Shown: positions 15,901 through 25,951, counted from the first letter of the stretch. The stretch is 64,000 nt of DNA from Shewanella oncorhynchi (GCF_012584455.1 NZ_JABAEB010000015.1:1-64000); one strand, 5' to 3'. Notes: a model not told the origin generated them from the sequence alone. Made by a program: numbers and translations.

Positions 15901-17166
15901 ATGAATTCAAATACTCACCACGAAAATATCCTTCAACTGGATGCTGTAACGACGTCTGAAAAGCGTCGGTTTAACCTATCAAAAATTGCGCTCGCATTAT
16001 TCGTGCTGAGCACGCTGGCCTTTCTCGCTCAGCCTGTATTGGCTGGCGGTGATCACGCCCCCGTTGTTAAGGAAAGCGGCGATTCGGTAACGCAAACGGC
16101 GCCGACGGATGAACACGGCGAACAGGCGTTGAAATTGACCGAAGCGCAGCAAGCCTTGGCGGGGATTAGCTTGTTACCTTTGTCGAGCGATAGCTTGAAC
16201 CTAGCCAATTTGAATCTTGATATTAGGGCGACGGCGACCTTAGTGGTGGATCGCGATCGAACCGCGACCCTTGCGCCGCAGCTCGATGTGCGTGTGTTGG
16301 CGCGCCATGTAGTGCCGGGACAAGAAGTGAAAAAAGGTGAGCCTTTACTTACCTTGGGTGGCGCAGCCGTTGCGCAGGCACAGGCGGACTACATTAATGC
16401 CGCTGCCGAATGGAGTCGAGTCAAACGCATGAGTGAAGGTGCGGTTAGCGTCAGTCGGCGGATGCAGGCGCAGGTGGATGCCGAACTTAAACGGGCGATT
16501 TTAGAGGCAATTAAGATGACGCCTGCGCAAATTCGTGCACTGGAATTGACGCCCGAAGCCATAGGCAGTTATCAACTCTTAGCGCCAATTGACGGTCGAG
16601 TGCAGCAGGATATCGCCATGCTAGGTCAAGTGTTTAGCGCGGGCACGCCCTTAATGCAACTGACCGATGAATCCTATTTATGGGTGGAGGCGCAGTTAAC
16701 CCCAACTCAAACTACGCATATCCAGGTTGGCAGTTCAGCCTTAGTCCAAGTAGGGGATAAGACGTTGGCGGGCAAGATCATAGGTCGCTCCCATGAACTC
16801 GACAGCGTAACGCGCACCGAGCAAGTGCTGGTGAGTATGCACAATCCTGATCATGTGTTGCATGCGGGGCAATTTGCTGAACTCTATTTTGCTGGCTCTA
16901 CTACCGATCCAAACGGCAGTGGCATAGTGCTGCCCGATGCGGCGTTGACCCGTGGCGGCGATGGCGATTGGCAGATTTTTATTCAAGATGAGGATGGCTT
17001 CGAGTCCATTGAGGTAGAAGTGGTGCAGCGTCAACGTGGTCTGAGTCTAGTGCGTGGACCTGAGCTTGAAAAAGCCCAACAGGCACAGCTCAAGGTTGTG
17101 GTGGCTGGCGCGTTCTTCTTGGCATCCGAGCAGGCGAAAGCGGGCTTTGATATTCACGCCCACTAA
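15901..17166 (+). CDS. CzcB-type periplasmic adaptor (HlyD family)
   Basis: 421 residues, start after GAGG. The N-terminal membrane segment KIALALFVLSTLAFLAQPVL is followed by a His/Asp-bearing linker (GGDHAPVVKES, DEHGEQ) and the metal-adaptor start ALKLTEAQQALAGISLLPLS. Barrel-sandwich halves are GQEVKKGEPLLTLGGAAVAQ and YQLLAPIDGRVQQDIAMLGQ. The C-terminus ends in FDIHAH, a His-containing tail. It links CzcA to the outer-membrane channel. 29 bp separate it from czcA. Confidence 0.94.
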   Translation: MNSNTHHENILQLDAVTTSEKRRFNLSKIALALFVLSTLAFLAQPVLAGGDHAPVVKESGDSVTQTAPTDEHGEQALKLTEAQQALAGISLLPLSSDSLNLANLNLDIRATATLVVDRDRTATLAPQLDVRVLARHVVPGQEVKKGEPLLTLGGAAVAQAQADYINAAAEWSRVKRMSEGAVSVSRRMQAQVDAELKRAILEAIKMTPAQIRALELTPEAIGSYQLLAPIDGRVQQDIAMLGQVFSAGTPLMQLTDESYLWVEAQLTPTQTTHIQVGSSALVQVGDKTLAGKIIGRSHELDSVTRTEQVLVSMHNPDHVLHAGQFAELYFAGSTTDPNGSGIVLPDAALTRGGDGDWQIFIQDEDGFESIEVEVVQRQRGLSLVRGPELEKAQQAQLKVVVAGAFFLASEQAKAGFDIHAH

Positions 17167-17195
17167 TATGAGCGCCCTCATTTTGGAGATTTTCT

Positions 17196-20100
17196 ATGTT
17201 GCAAAAGTTAATCGAAGCCGCGATTAAAAATCGGCTGTTAGTGGTATTGGCTCTGCTCGCCGTGATTGTGGGCTGTGTGGCCATGCTACCAAAGTTGAAT
17301 CTCGATGCCTTTCCTGATGTGACTAACGTGCAAGTGACCATCAATACTGCGGCCGAAGGCTTAGCCGCTGAAGAGGTGGAAAAACTTATCAGTTATCCGG
17401 TGGAATCGGCCATGTACGCCTTGCCAGCCGTGACTGAGGTGCGCTCGTTATCGCGTACTGGTTTGTCGATTGTGACTGTGGTATTTGCCGAGGGGACAGA
17501 TATTTACTTCGCTCGTCAGCAAGTGTTTGAACAGTTGCAGGCGGCGCGGGAGATGATCCCAAGCGGTGTCGGAGTGCCTGAAATCGGCCCCAATACCTCG
17601 GGATTAGGGCAGATTTATCAGTATATTCTGCGTGCAGAACCTAACTCTGGCATTAATGCCGCCGAGCTGCGTAGCTTAAATGATTATCTGGTGAAGTTGA
17701 TATTGATGCCAGTGGGCGGCGTGACTGAAGTCTTGTCTTTTGGTGGCGATGTGCGCCAATACCAAGTTCAGGTCGACCCGAATAAACTGCGTGCCTATGG
17801 CTTGTCTATGGCGCAGGTGACCGAAGCGCTAGAGAGCAATAACCGCAACGCTGGCGGTTGGTTTATGGACCAAGGCCAAGAGCAACTTGTGGTGCGCGGC
17901 TATGGCATGTTGCCCGCAGGAGACGCGGGATTGGCGGCGATCGCGCAGATCCCTCTGACCGAAGCCAGCGGTACGCCAGTGCGTATTGGCGATATCGCTC
18001 AGGTGGATTTCGGCAGCGAGATCCGTGTCGGGGCAGTGACTATGACGCGCCGCGATGAATCTGGCCAAGTGCAAAATCTCGGTGAAGTGGTGGCTGGTGT
18101 CGTGCTCAAACGCATGGGGGCAAACACTAAGGCGACGATTGACGATATTGGTGCGCGGGTGAGCCTTATTGAGCAGGCCTTGCCCGATGGCGTGTCCTTT
18201 GAGGTGTTTTACGACCAAGCGGATCTGGTCGATAAGGCTGTGACCACAGTGCGCGATGCGCTGCTAATGGCCTTTGTGTTTATCGTGGTGATTTTGGCGT
18301 TGTTCCTCGTCAATATCCGCGCGACCTTGCTGGTGCTGTTGTCGATTCCAGTGTCTATCGGGCTCGCACTTATGGTGATGTCCTATTATGGTTTGTCGGC
18401 AAACCTGATGTCGCTCGGCGGCTTAGCTGTGGCGATTGGTATGTTAGTCGATGGCTCTGTGGTGATGGTAGAGAATATTTTCAAACACTTAACTCAACCT
18501 GATCGCCGCCATTTATCCGAGGCGAGGGCGCGTGCCGATGGTGAGGATGATCCCTATCACAGTGAGGAGGATGGTGCTAAAGCCTGTGGTGATGTCAGCG
18601 AATCGAATATGGTTATTCGGATAATGCTCGCGGCGAAAGAGGTATGTAGTCCAATCTTCTTCGCCACCGCCATTATTATCGTCGTATTTGCGCCATTATT
18701 TGCCCTTGAAGGGGTTGAAGGCAAGCTGTTCCAGCCGATGGCGGTCAGTATTATTTTGGCAATGATGTCGGCCTTGCTGGTGGCGCTGATTGCCGTGCCA
18801 GCCCTTGCAGTGTATCTTTTTAAGCGCGGTGTGGTGCTCAAACAAAGTGTGGTTTTAGCACCGCTGGATGCCGCTTATCGCAAGCTACTCACGGCAACGC
18901 TTGCTAGGCCAAAGGTGGTGATGCTCAGCGCCTTGGTGATGTTCGGCTTGAGTCTATTATTGCTACCAAGGCTGGGTACCGAATTTGTGCCTGAACTGGA
19001 GGAAGGCACGATTAACTTGAGGGTGACGCTGGCACCAACGGCGAGTTTAGGGACTTCGCTCCAAGTCGCACCTAAGCTTGAGGCTATTTTGCTAGCATTT
19101 CCCGAGGTGGAATATGCCCTGAGCCGCATTGGTGCGCCTGAACTGGGCGGCGATCCTGAGCCTGTGAGTAATATTGAAGTCTATATTGGCTTGAAACCGA
19201 TAGCAGAGTGGCAGTCGGCAAGCTCGCGCTTGGAACTGCAACGCTTGATGGAGGAAAAACTCAGCGTGTTCCCCGGACTCTTGTTGACCTTTTCGCAGCC
19301 GATTGCGACTCGGGTAGATGAATTACTTTCGGGGGTAAAAGCCCAGCTAGCGATTAAAATCTTCGGCCCTGATTTAGCGGTATTGTCACAGAAAGGCCAA
19401 GCACTTACTGATCTCGTTGCGAAAATCCCCGGTGCCGTGGATGTGTCGCTTGAGCAAGTGAGCGGCGAGGCGCAATTAGTCGTGCGGCCCAAACGCGAGC
19501 TATTGGCGCGTTACGGCATCAGTGTCGATCAAGTGATGAGCCTCGTCAGCCAAGGCATTGGCGGCGCGAGTGCAGGGCAAGTGATCGATGGCAATGCCAG
19601 ATACGACATCAATGTGCGACTCGCGGCCGAGTTTCGCCAAAGCCCTGATGCGATTAAAGACTTATTACTCAGTGGCACAAATGGCGCCACAGTGCGCTTA
19701 GGGGAAGTCGCCAGCGTTGAAGTGGAAATGGCGCCGCCGAATATTCGCCGTGACGATGTGCAGCGCCGTGTTGTGGTGCAGGCCAACGTGGCGGGACGCG
19801 ATATGGGCTCGGTCGTGAAAGATATTTATGCCCTAGTGCCAAAGGCGGATTTACCTGCGGGATATACAGTGATCATTGGCGGCCAGTATGAGAATCAGCA
19901 GCGAGCGCAGCAAAAGTTGATGCTAGTGGTGCCGATTTCTATCGCTTTGATTGCCTTGTTGTTGTACTTCTCCTTTGGTTCATTCAAGCAAGTGTTGCTC
20001 ATCATGGCGAACGTGCCCTTAGCTTTGATTGGCGGCATAGTGGCCCTGTATGTCAGTGGCACTTATTTATCTGTGCCTAGCTCTATTGGCTTTATCACTC

Positions 20101-20420
20101 TATTTGGGGTTGCGGTGCTCAACGGTGTGGTGCTGGTGGATTCGATTAATCAGCGCAGGCAAAGCGGCGAAGCACTCTATGATTGTGTTTATGAGGGCAC
20201 GGTTGGGCGTTTGCGACCCGTATTGATGACGGCACTGACCTCGGCCTTAGGTTTGATCCCGATTTTATTGTCATCGGGTGTCGGCAGTGAGATCCAAAAG
20301 CCCTTGGCAGTGGTGATTATCGGTGGCTTGTTTAGCTCGACGGCGCTGACCTTACTCGTCTTGCCGACCTTGTATCGCTGGCTATATCGCGGCGATAAGC
20401 GCATTGATGAGCTCGGTTAA
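17196..20420 (+). CDS. CzcA-family heavy-metal RND efflux pump
   Basis: 1074 residues, proton-driven inner-membrane pump of the HME-RND family. The N-terminus has PKLNLDAFPDVTNVQV, typical of CzcA. TM4 reads AIGMLVDGSVVMVEN (about residues 412-426). Classical CzcA has DFG at the start of this motif, so the first relay Asp is replaced; the second Asp and the Glu are kept. After TM4 a loop of about 40 residues rich in acidic residues, His and Cys (about 429-470, including DGEDDPYHSEEDGAKACGD) looks longer than usual. Metal class is therefore uncertain (Zn/Co/Cd, Cu/Ag or other). It is the last gene of the operon. Confidence 0.93.
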   Translation: MLQKLIEAAIKNRLLVVLALLAVIVGCVAMLPKLNLDAFPDVTNVQVTINTAAEGLAAEEVEKLISYPVESAMYALPAVTEVRSLSRTGLSIVTVVFAEGTDIYFARQQVFEQLQAAREMIPSGVGVPEIGPNTSGLGQIYQYILRAEPNSGINAAELRSLNDYLVKLILMPVGGVTEVLSFGGDVRQYQVQVDPNKLRAYGLSMAQVTEALESNNRNAGGWFMDQGQEQLVVRGYGMLPAGDAGLAAIAQIPLTEASGTPVRIGDIAQVDFGSEIRVGAVTMTRRDESGQVQNLGEVVAGVVLKRMGANTKATIDDIGARVSLIEQALPDGVSFEVFYDQADLVDKAVTTVRDALLMAFVFIVVILALFLVNIRATLLVLLSIPVSIGLALMVMSYYGLSANLMSLGGLAVAIGMLVDGSVVMVENIFKHLTQPDRRHLSEARARADGEDDPYHSEEDGAKACGDVSESNMVIRIMLAAKEVCSPIFFATAIIIVVFAPLFALEGVEGKLFQPMAVSIILAMMSALLVALIAVPALAVYLFKRGVVLKQSVVLAPLDAAYRKLLTATLARPKVVMLSALVMFGLSLLLLPRLGTEFVPELEEGTINLRVTLAPTASLGTSLQVAPKLEAILLAFPEVEYALSRIGAPELGGDPEPVSNIEVYIGLKPIAEWQSASSRLELQRLMEEKLSVFPGLLLTFSQPIATRVDELLSGVKAQLAIKIFGPDLAVLSQKGQALTDLVAKIPGAVDVSLEQVSGEAQLVVRPKRELLARYGISVDQVMSLVSQGIGGASAGQVIDGNARYDINVRLAAEFRQSPDAIKDLLLSGTNGATVRLGEVASVEVEMAPPNIRRDDVQRRVVVQANVAGRDMGSVVKDIYALVPKADLPAGYTVIIGGQYENQQRAQQKLMLVVPISIALIALLLYFSFGSFKQVLLIMANVPLALIGGIVALYVSGTYLSVPSSIGFITLFGVAVLNGVVLVDSINQRRQSGEALYDCVYEGTVGRLRPVLMTALTSALGLIPILLSSGVGSEIQKPLAVVIIGGLFSSTALTLLVLPTLYRWLYRGDKRIDELG

Positions 20421-20591
20421 TCACAAGTAAGCCGTCATCGTGGGCAATAACTTATTATGTTTCGGGTTATTGCCTTTCGTTGTAGGCAGGGTTATCACAT
20501 AGACTAAAACTCTAAAAATCAGTGAGCTAAAGAGTGATAGATGGGCTAGTCTTAGAGTCGACATTAAGGACATTCATTTCTGGAGAACATT

Positions 20592-20915
20592 ATGATTGCG
20601 GTAATTTTTGAAGTCATCCCGACAAAGGAAGGGAAGGAAGAGTATCTGCACGTGGCCGCTGAAATGCGCCAATATTTAGAAGGCCGCAAGGGATTGATTT
20701 CGATTGAACGTTTTCAGAGCTTAACCGACGATGGCAAAGTACTGAGCCTGTCGTTCTGGGAGGACCAAGCTTCTATCACCCAATGGCGTAATCAGATGGC
20801 CCACAGCATTGCTGAGCAAACGGGTATAGTGCCCTGTTTGTTTAACTCTTATCGCATTCGGGTGGCAGAAGTAGTGCAAGATTACAGTGAAACTGTGCAT
20901 GTTGAAGCTGAGTAA
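20592..20915 (+). CDS. Antibiotic-biosynthesis-monooxygenase-fold protein
   Basis: 107-residue ABM-domain protein: IAVIFEVIPTKEGKEEYLHV, GLISIERFQSLTDDGKVLSL and FWEDQASITQWRNQMAHSIA are typical of the dimeric ferredoxin-like fold. Members act as small-molecule monooxygenases or haem-degrading enzymes, or have unknown function. It has its own ribosome site (GGAG) and is followed by a strong terminator, so it is a single-gene unit. Confidence 0.88.
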   Translation: MIAVIFEVIPTKEGKEEYLHVAAEMRQYLEGRKGLISIERFQSLTDDGKVLSLSFWEDQASITQWRNQMAHSIAEQTGIVPCLFNSYRIRVAEVVQDYSETVHVEAE

Positions 20916-20940
20916 TCACTTATCTCGCTGATGTAAAAAC

Positions 20941-20968
20941 AAAACCCATCTCTAGAGATGGGTTTTTT
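20941..20968. terminator. Bidirectional terminator between ABM gene and mscL
   Basis: AAAACCCATCTCTAGAGATGGGTTTTTT: near-perfect stem with A-run on the left and T-run on the right, between convergent genes. Confidence 0.92.
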
Positions 20969-20991
20969 ATGCGTGACACTTAAGTTTGAGA

Positions 20992-21402
20992 TTATTTTTC
21001 TTGTTGAGCTTTCAATAGATCGCGGATTTCAGACAGCAACTCTTCTTCTTTGGTCGGTGCTGGTGGCGCTTTAGGCGCATCTTCTTCCTTGCGTTTTAGG
21101 GTGTTAATGGCTTTTAAACCCATAAAAATGGCGAAGGCGATAATCGTAAAGTCGATAATAGTCTGAATGAATTTGCCATAGGCAATGACCACAGAAGGCG
21201 CATCACCTTGAGCTGCCTGTAGCACTATGCTCAAATCACTAAAATTCACACCACCTAGGATGATACCAATCGGTGGCATGATGACATCGGCCACGAAGGA
21301 CGAGACGATTTTGCCGAATGCGGCACCTATGATGATACCAACGGCCATGTCGATCACATTGCCACGGGACGCAAAAGCCTTGAACTCTTTAATTAAGCTC
21401 AT
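20992..21402 (-). CDS. mscL: Large-conductance mechanosensitive channel MscL
   Basis: 136 residues, the E. coli size. The N-terminus MSLIKEFKAFASRGNVIDMAVGIIIGAAFGKIVSS is the canonical gate and TM1. TM2 (FTIIAFAIFMGLKAIN) and the C-terminal bundle KEEELLSEIRDLLKAQ are present. It opens under membrane tension on osmotic downshock. The start follows GGAGGAAACCTA. Confidence 0.98.
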   Translation of the reverse strand: MSLIKEFKAFASRGNVIDMAVGIIIGAAFGKIVSSFVADVIMPPIGIILGGVNFSDLSIVLQAAQGDAPSVVIAYGKFIQTIIDFTIIAFAIFMGLKAINTLKRKEEDAPKAPPAPTKEEELLSEIRDLLKAQQEK

Positions 21403-21605
21403 TAGGTTTCCTCCAAAATTGAGATTAAATGTTAAATTTTATTGTGCAAACTGTATCAGGAAAACCTAAGGTCTTTTGCAGCCTGTTACCTTGCCAAGCT
21501 TATAGGGGCTTATGGATTAAGGCAATTCTGACATAGAGGATTTATCCTCAAGGCAATGATTTACACTTTACAAAGTAACAATTGTTACTGTTTGGGGTAT
21601 TCGAT

Positions 21606-22550
21606 TTATTCATCTAGATCGGCATGGCCGATAAAATCAGGGACTTCTAAGACTTGCGATCCCCAACGTTTAAATAGGGAGCTATAGATGAATTCGATAA
21701 AGACGCGGTATTTTCGCGGTAGATACGCCCGCTGTGGATAGCTAAGCACTACCTTAGTTTGCACCATTGGATAGTCATCTAGTAGCGGGATTAAATCGCC
21801 TTTTTCTAATGCGACTTGGGCTATGATGGATGGCACCGCTGTGATCCCAAGCCCCGCAATGGCGGCCTCGCGAGCGAGGGTGACATTGTTTACCGTCAGT
21901 TGAGTCTTGGGCTCGGCGACAATCCAAGTTTTACCATCGAATAATTTCCACGCACCTTCGATATGCGCCGACTGCAAGCGAATCGCTTTATGTTTGGCTA
22001 AGTCCTGTGGCACCTTGGGCGTTCCATGGGCAGCTAAATAAGCTGGGCTTGCCATAAGCGATTTATGGGCGTTGACTAAGGCATAGCTTTGCAGACGAGT
22101 GTCGCCAGAATCGGCAATTTGAAATAACAGATCGATGCCTTCTTCTATCACATCAACCTTTCGATTGGTGAGTTCAGCCTCTATGGTGATTTCGGGATAA
22201 AGCGTTAAAAACTGCGCGAAAATCGGCCCTAAAAACAATTGGCCTAATTCAATTGGGCAGACAATTTTTAGATTGCCTTTAATCAATTGCTGTTGGGCGC
22301 TGAGTTGATTTTCGGCGCTCTGCAGATCGCTGAGGATCTTATTGATCCTATTGTAATAACTCGATCCTGCTTCGGTGAGTTTTAGGGCTCTCGTGGTGCG
22401 AAACAGCAGTTGTGTGCCGGTATCGGCTTCGAGCTCGGCTATCTTGCGACTGACGGTTGCCTTAGTGAGCCCAAGGGCTTTAGCTGCGCCAGTAAAGCTA
22501 CCTTGTTCGACCACTTGAGCGAAAATTTGCACGCGATTGAGATCCATCAT
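21606..22550 (-). CDS. LysR-family transcriptional regulator
   Basis: 314 residues. N-terminal helix-turn-helix MDLNRVQIFAQVVEQGSFTG followed by AAKALGLTKATVSRKIAELE, then a periplasmic-binding-protein-like effector domain. It is divergent from the EmrAB-like pump genes with 94 bp between them, and an inverted repeat in that gap fits a LysR box. Control of the pump is the likely role. Confidence 0.93.
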   Translation of the reverse strand: MMDLNRVQIFAQVVEQGSFTGAAKALGLTKATVSRKIAELEADTGTQLLFRTTRALKLTEAGSSYYNRINKILSDLQSAENQLSAQQQLIKGNLKIVCPIELGQLFLGPIFAQFLTLYPEITIEAELTNRKVDVIEEGIDLLFQIADSGDTRLQSYALVNAHKSLMASPAYLAAHGTPKVPQDLAKHKAIRLQSAHIEGAWKLFDGKTWIVAEPKTQLTVNNVTLAREAAIAGLGITAVPSIIAQVALEKGDLIPLLDDYPMVQTKVVLSYPQRAYLPRKYRVFIEFIYSSLFKRWGSQVLEVPDFIGHADLDE

Positions 22551-22587
22551 TGTTACACCTGTGAAACAGTGGGTTGATTTTTTACTG

Positions 22588-22602
22588 ACTAATAAACTTA
22601 GT
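22588..22602. promoter_or_regulatory. LysR-type operator candidate
   Basis: ACTAA-N5-TTAGT, a 15-bp dyad with the spacing and T-N11-A shape of LysR boxes, in the gap between the divergent regulator and the emrA-like gene. Related half-sites (CACTAG, CACTAAT) follow toward emrA. Confidence 0.5.
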
Positions 22603-22644
22603 GAGACAGTAGTACACTAGATATCACTAATCAAGGAGTCATTC

Positions 22645-23703
22645 ATGTCCAAAAGTAAACTCATTATCGCCGTTCCACTGTTACTCGCTGCAGTTGCAGG
22701 AGGCGGTTATTACTGGTGGACACAGGTACGTTTTATCGAAACCACGGATAACGCTTATGTTGAGGCCGATATTTCCCATATCAGCGTGAAAGTGCCTGGC
22801 TACGTTGTGTTAAGCGATGTAACCGATAACCAGCATGTGCAAAAGGGTGAGTTATTAGCTCAGCTAGAAGATAACCAGTTTAGTGCCAAAGTGAGTCAAG
22901 CCGAAGCCTCACAGGCGAGTGCGAAGGCGGACTTGCAAACCTTAGCTGCAAAGGTGGAGTTGCAACGGGCGTTAATCACTCAAGCCAGCGCAGGCGTGGT
23001 GGCGGCAAAGGCCGATAAAATACGGGCGCAGCAACAATTGAGCCGTTCAAAAAAGCTTAAAGTCAGTAATTACAGCTCCCAAGATGATGTCGACCAACTA
23101 CAAGCGGGATTCGATTCTGCCGCCGCCCGTCTCGATGAAGCTCAAGCCGTGCTAGTGGCAAAGCAACGGGAGTTAGCAGTTTTTAATGCCCAATTAGATC
23201 AGGCGGGCTCAGTAGTAGAGCAGGCCGATGCGACTTTAGAACTGGCGAAAATTCAATTAAATGATACCCGCGTGACCGCACCTTTTTCAGGGGTGATTGG
23301 TAAACGTGGCGCTATGGTGGGGCAGTATGTGCAACCCGGCCAAGCACTCTACAGTTTGGTTCCGGATGGGGCAGTGTGGATTACTGCGAACTTTAAAGAG
23401 ACCCAGATCCAACATATGCAACCAGGACAGTCGGTGCAGGTCAGTCTCGATGCGTTTCCCGACAAAACCTTTATAGGTGTTATCGATAGTCTGTCACCGG
23501 CGTCCGGAGCCAAATTTAGTCTATTGCCAGCGGAAAACGCTACAGGTAATTTCACTAAAATCGTCCAGCGTATTCCCGTGCGTATTCGCTTAGATTTGTC
23601 TGAGGCAGAAACACGCATGCTACCGGGCTTAAGTGCGGTCGTGAAAGTGGATACGGCGTCGGGTACTGCAATATCGGCAATCGCTGCAAATACAGGTCGT
23701 TAG
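22645..23703 (+). CDS. EmrA-like HlyD-family membrane fusion protein
   Basis: 352 residues. One N-terminal membrane helix (LIIAVPLLLAAVAGGGYYWW), then ETTDNAYVEADISHISVKVP, the signature of EmrA/HlyD adaptors, a long coiled coil and the second lipoyl half TRVTAPFSGVIGKRGAMVGQ. It pairs with the downstream DHA2 transporter (1-bp gap) to span the periplasm. The start follows CAAGGAGTCATTC. Confidence 0.93.
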   Translation: MSKSKLIIAVPLLLAAVAGGGYYWWTQVRFIETTDNAYVEADISHISVKVPGYVVLSDVTDNQHVQKGELLAQLEDNQFSAKVSQAEASQASAKADLQTLAAKVELQRALITQASAGVVAAKADKIRAQQQLSRSKKLKVSNYSSQDDVDQLQAGFDSAAARLDEAQAVLVAKQRELAVFNAQLDQAGSVVEQADATLELAKIQLNDTRVTAPFSGVIGKRGAMVGQYVQPGQALYSLVPDGAVWITANFKETQIQHMQPGQSVQVSLDAFPDKTFIGVIDSLSPASGAKFSLLPAENATGNFTKIVQRIPVRIRLDLSEAETRMLPGLSAVVKVDTASGTAISAIAANTGR

Positions 23704-23704
23704 T

Positions 23705-25333
23705 ATGAGCGCAACTGGCTCTATCACTGCGTCTGCCGATATGGAGGCGCAGGGCATCAGTGTACCTAGAAAGCCTATCGATTATGAGCGTGGCAGTCGC
23801 CGTTCATGGATTGCGGTATTTGGTGGTTTGATCGGCGCCTTTATGGCGATCCTCGATATTCAAATCACCAATGCATCGATGAAGGAGATTCAAGGCAGCC
23901 TTGGGGCAACGCTCGAAGAAGGCAGCTGGATTTCAACCGCGTATCTGGTGGCTGAAATGATCGCGATCCCGCTCTCTGGCTGGCTCAGTACGGGATTGTC
24001 GGTCAGGCGTTATCTGTTATGGACCACGGCTGCTTTTATCTTTGCTTCTGTGCTTTGCTCAATCGCGTGGAACTTAGAGGCCATGATCGCCTTTCGGGCG
24101 CTACAGGGCTTCTTTGGTGGTGCACTGATTCCGTTAGCCTTTAGGCTTATTCTTGAGTTTTTACCCGATAACAAGCGTGCCGTCGGCATGGCGTTATTTG
24201 GCGTGACGGCGACCTTTGCGCCTTCAATCGGCCCGACCTTAGGCGGTTGGTTGACCGAGCAATTTAGCTGGCATTATCTGTTTTATATCAACGTGCCACC
24301 GGGCTTGTTGGTGATGGCCATGTTGGCCTACGGTTTAGAGAAGCAGTCGGTCGTTTGGGATAAGCTGAAGAATGTCGATCTGGCGGGCATAGTCACTATG
24401 GCGTTGGGTATGGGTTGCCTTGAAGTGGTGCTCGAAGAGGGTAACCGCAAGGACTGGTTTGGCTCGGAGCTCATTCGTAATCTGGCCATTATTGCCGTCG
24501 TGAATCTGGTGTTATTTGTTTGGATCCAGTTAAGGCGTAAACAGCCGTTAGTGAATTTGCGCCTGCTCGGTAAGCGTGATTTTGTGCTCTCCACCGTGGC
24601 GTATTTTTTACTGGGCATGGCATTATTCGGTGCTATTTATTTGATCCCGCTTTACCTATCACAAGTCCATGATTACACACCGTTAGAAATTGGTGGTGTG
24701 ATTATGTGGATGGGATTTCCGCAGCTATTGGTCTTGCCCTTAGTGCCGAAATTGATGGAGCGCTTCGATAGTCGTTATCTCGCTGCCTTTGGCTTTTTAA
24801 TGTTCGCCATTAGCTATTACATGAATAGCCAGATGACCGCAGATTATGCCGGACCGCAGATGATCGCTTCGCAAGTAGTGCGGGCATTAGGTCAGCCTTT
24901 TATTCTGGTGCCAATTGGAATGCTTGCTACTATGCATTTAAAACCCCATGAAAATGCCTCGGCATCGACGGTATTAAACGTGATGCGTAACTTAGGTGGC
25001 GCTTTTGGTATCGCGCTGGTGGCGACCCTGACTGACACTTTGTCGCGCGGGCATTTGGCTCATATTAAGGAATCTTTACCCACAGTGAGCACGCAAGCAC
25101 AGGATTATTTAACCCAAAGCGCAAGTATGTTGCAGGCGGGAGGTTCAGATCCCTATACCGCCGCCGCGCAGGCGAAAGCTTTGCTGGGCAAAACCATGAG
25201 TCAGCAAGCTTATATTCAGGCCTATAACGATGTGTTTTACATCATGGGCGCTCTGCTACTCATCGCCGTATTCGCAGTGTTGCTGATCCGTAAACCGACT
25301 GGGCCTGTGGCCCACGATGCCATGGTCGAGTAA
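23705..25333 (+). CDS. EmrB/QacA-family (DHA2) multidrug MFS transporter
   Basis: 542 residues with about fourteen membrane helices. The start of helix 1 reads FMAILDIQITNASMKEIQGS, then LEEGSWISTAYLVAEMIAIP and motif C ATFAPSIGPTLGGWLTEQFS, all typical of EmrB. It exports hydrophobic drugs or uncouplers with the EmrA-like partner. It ends before a strong terminator, so emrA-emrB form a two-gene operon. Confidence 0.94.
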   Translation: MSATGSITASADMEAQGISVPRKPIDYERGSRRSWIAVFGGLIGAFMAILDIQITNASMKEIQGSLGATLEEGSWISTAYLVAEMIAIPLSGWLSTGLSVRRYLLWTTAAFIFASVLCSIAWNLEAMIAFRALQGFFGGALIPLAFRLILEFLPDNKRAVGMALFGVTATFAPSIGPTLGGWLTEQFSWHYLFYINVPPGLLVMAMLAYGLEKQSVVWDKLKNVDLAGIVTMALGMGCLEVVLEEGNRKDWFGSELIRNLAIIAVVNLVLFVWIQLRRKQPLVNLRLLGKRDFVLSTVAYFLLGMALFGAIYLIPLYLSQVHDYTPLEIGGVIMWMGFPQLLVLPLVPKLMERFDSRYLAAFGFLMFAISYYMNSQMTADYAGPQMIASQVVRALGQPFILVPIGMLATMHLKPHENASASTVLNVMRNLGGAFGIALVATLTDTLSRGHLAHIKESLPTVSTQAQDYLTQSASMLQAGGSDPYTAAAQAKALLGKTMSQQAYIQAYNDVFYIMGALLLIAVFAVLLIRKPTGPVAHDAMVE

Positions 25334-25400
25334 TAACGTTTTTCGTTATCCTGTTGTCGCCATAGATTTCCCCAGATCTATTGGTTTTCGCAACAGCTTT

Positions 25401-25434
25401 GCGCCTTAGTCCTCGCGGATTAAGGCGCTTTTTT
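25401..25434 (+). terminator. Terminator of the emrAB-like operon
   Basis: GCGCCTTA / TAAGGCGC stem with a 12-base loop and six T residues. Confidence 0.9.
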
Positions 25435-25495
25435 ATGGTCTTTATGCTGTGGTAGACTCAAAGCTCTTTTTCGATGATTTACAGAGGGATATCGT

Positions 25496-25951
25496 TTGCA
25501 GTGGCAAAATCTTACATTTAATCAATTAAATGCCAATACCCTATATGACATATTGAAGTTAAGAGTCGATGTGTTTGTGGTAGAGCAGGCCTGTGCGTAT
25601 CCAGAGCTTGACGATAAGGATAGGCACCCAGAAACCCAGCATTTATTCGGCTTATCGTCAGACGAGGAACTGCTTGCCTACGCGCGTATTTTGCCGCCGG
25701 GATTGAGTTATCCAGAGGCGAGTATCGGTCGTGTGGTGGTATCGCCAGCGGGACGAGGCAAAGGGCTAGCCATGCCTTTAATGCAGCACGCCATTGAATC
25801 GGCACTGACGACTTGGCCCGATGCGGGGATCCAAATCGGTGCTCAAGATTACCTCAAAGCTTTCTATCAAAAACTCGGCTTTGTCGCCTGCTCTGAGATG
25901 TATTTAGAAGATGGTATTCCCCATTTAGATATGCGCTACCAATCAGCATAA
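25496..25951 (+). CDS. elaA: ElaA-family GNAT N-acetyltransferase
   Basis: 151 residues, TTG start. The signature LKLRVDVFVVEQACAYPELD near the N-terminus and ASIGRVVVSPAGRGKGLAMP (acetyl-CoA pyrophosphate loop RGKGLA) identify the ElaA group. Its acceptor is unknown. The next gene (26051) may be in the same transcript. Confidence 0.92.
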   Translation: MQWQNLTFNQLNANTLYDILKLRVDVFVVEQACAYPELDDKDRHPETQHLFGLSSDEELLAYARILPPGLSYPEASIGRVVVSPAGRGKGLAMPLMQHAIESALTTWPDAGIQIGAQDYLKAFYQKLGFVACSEMYLEDGIPHLDMRYQSA

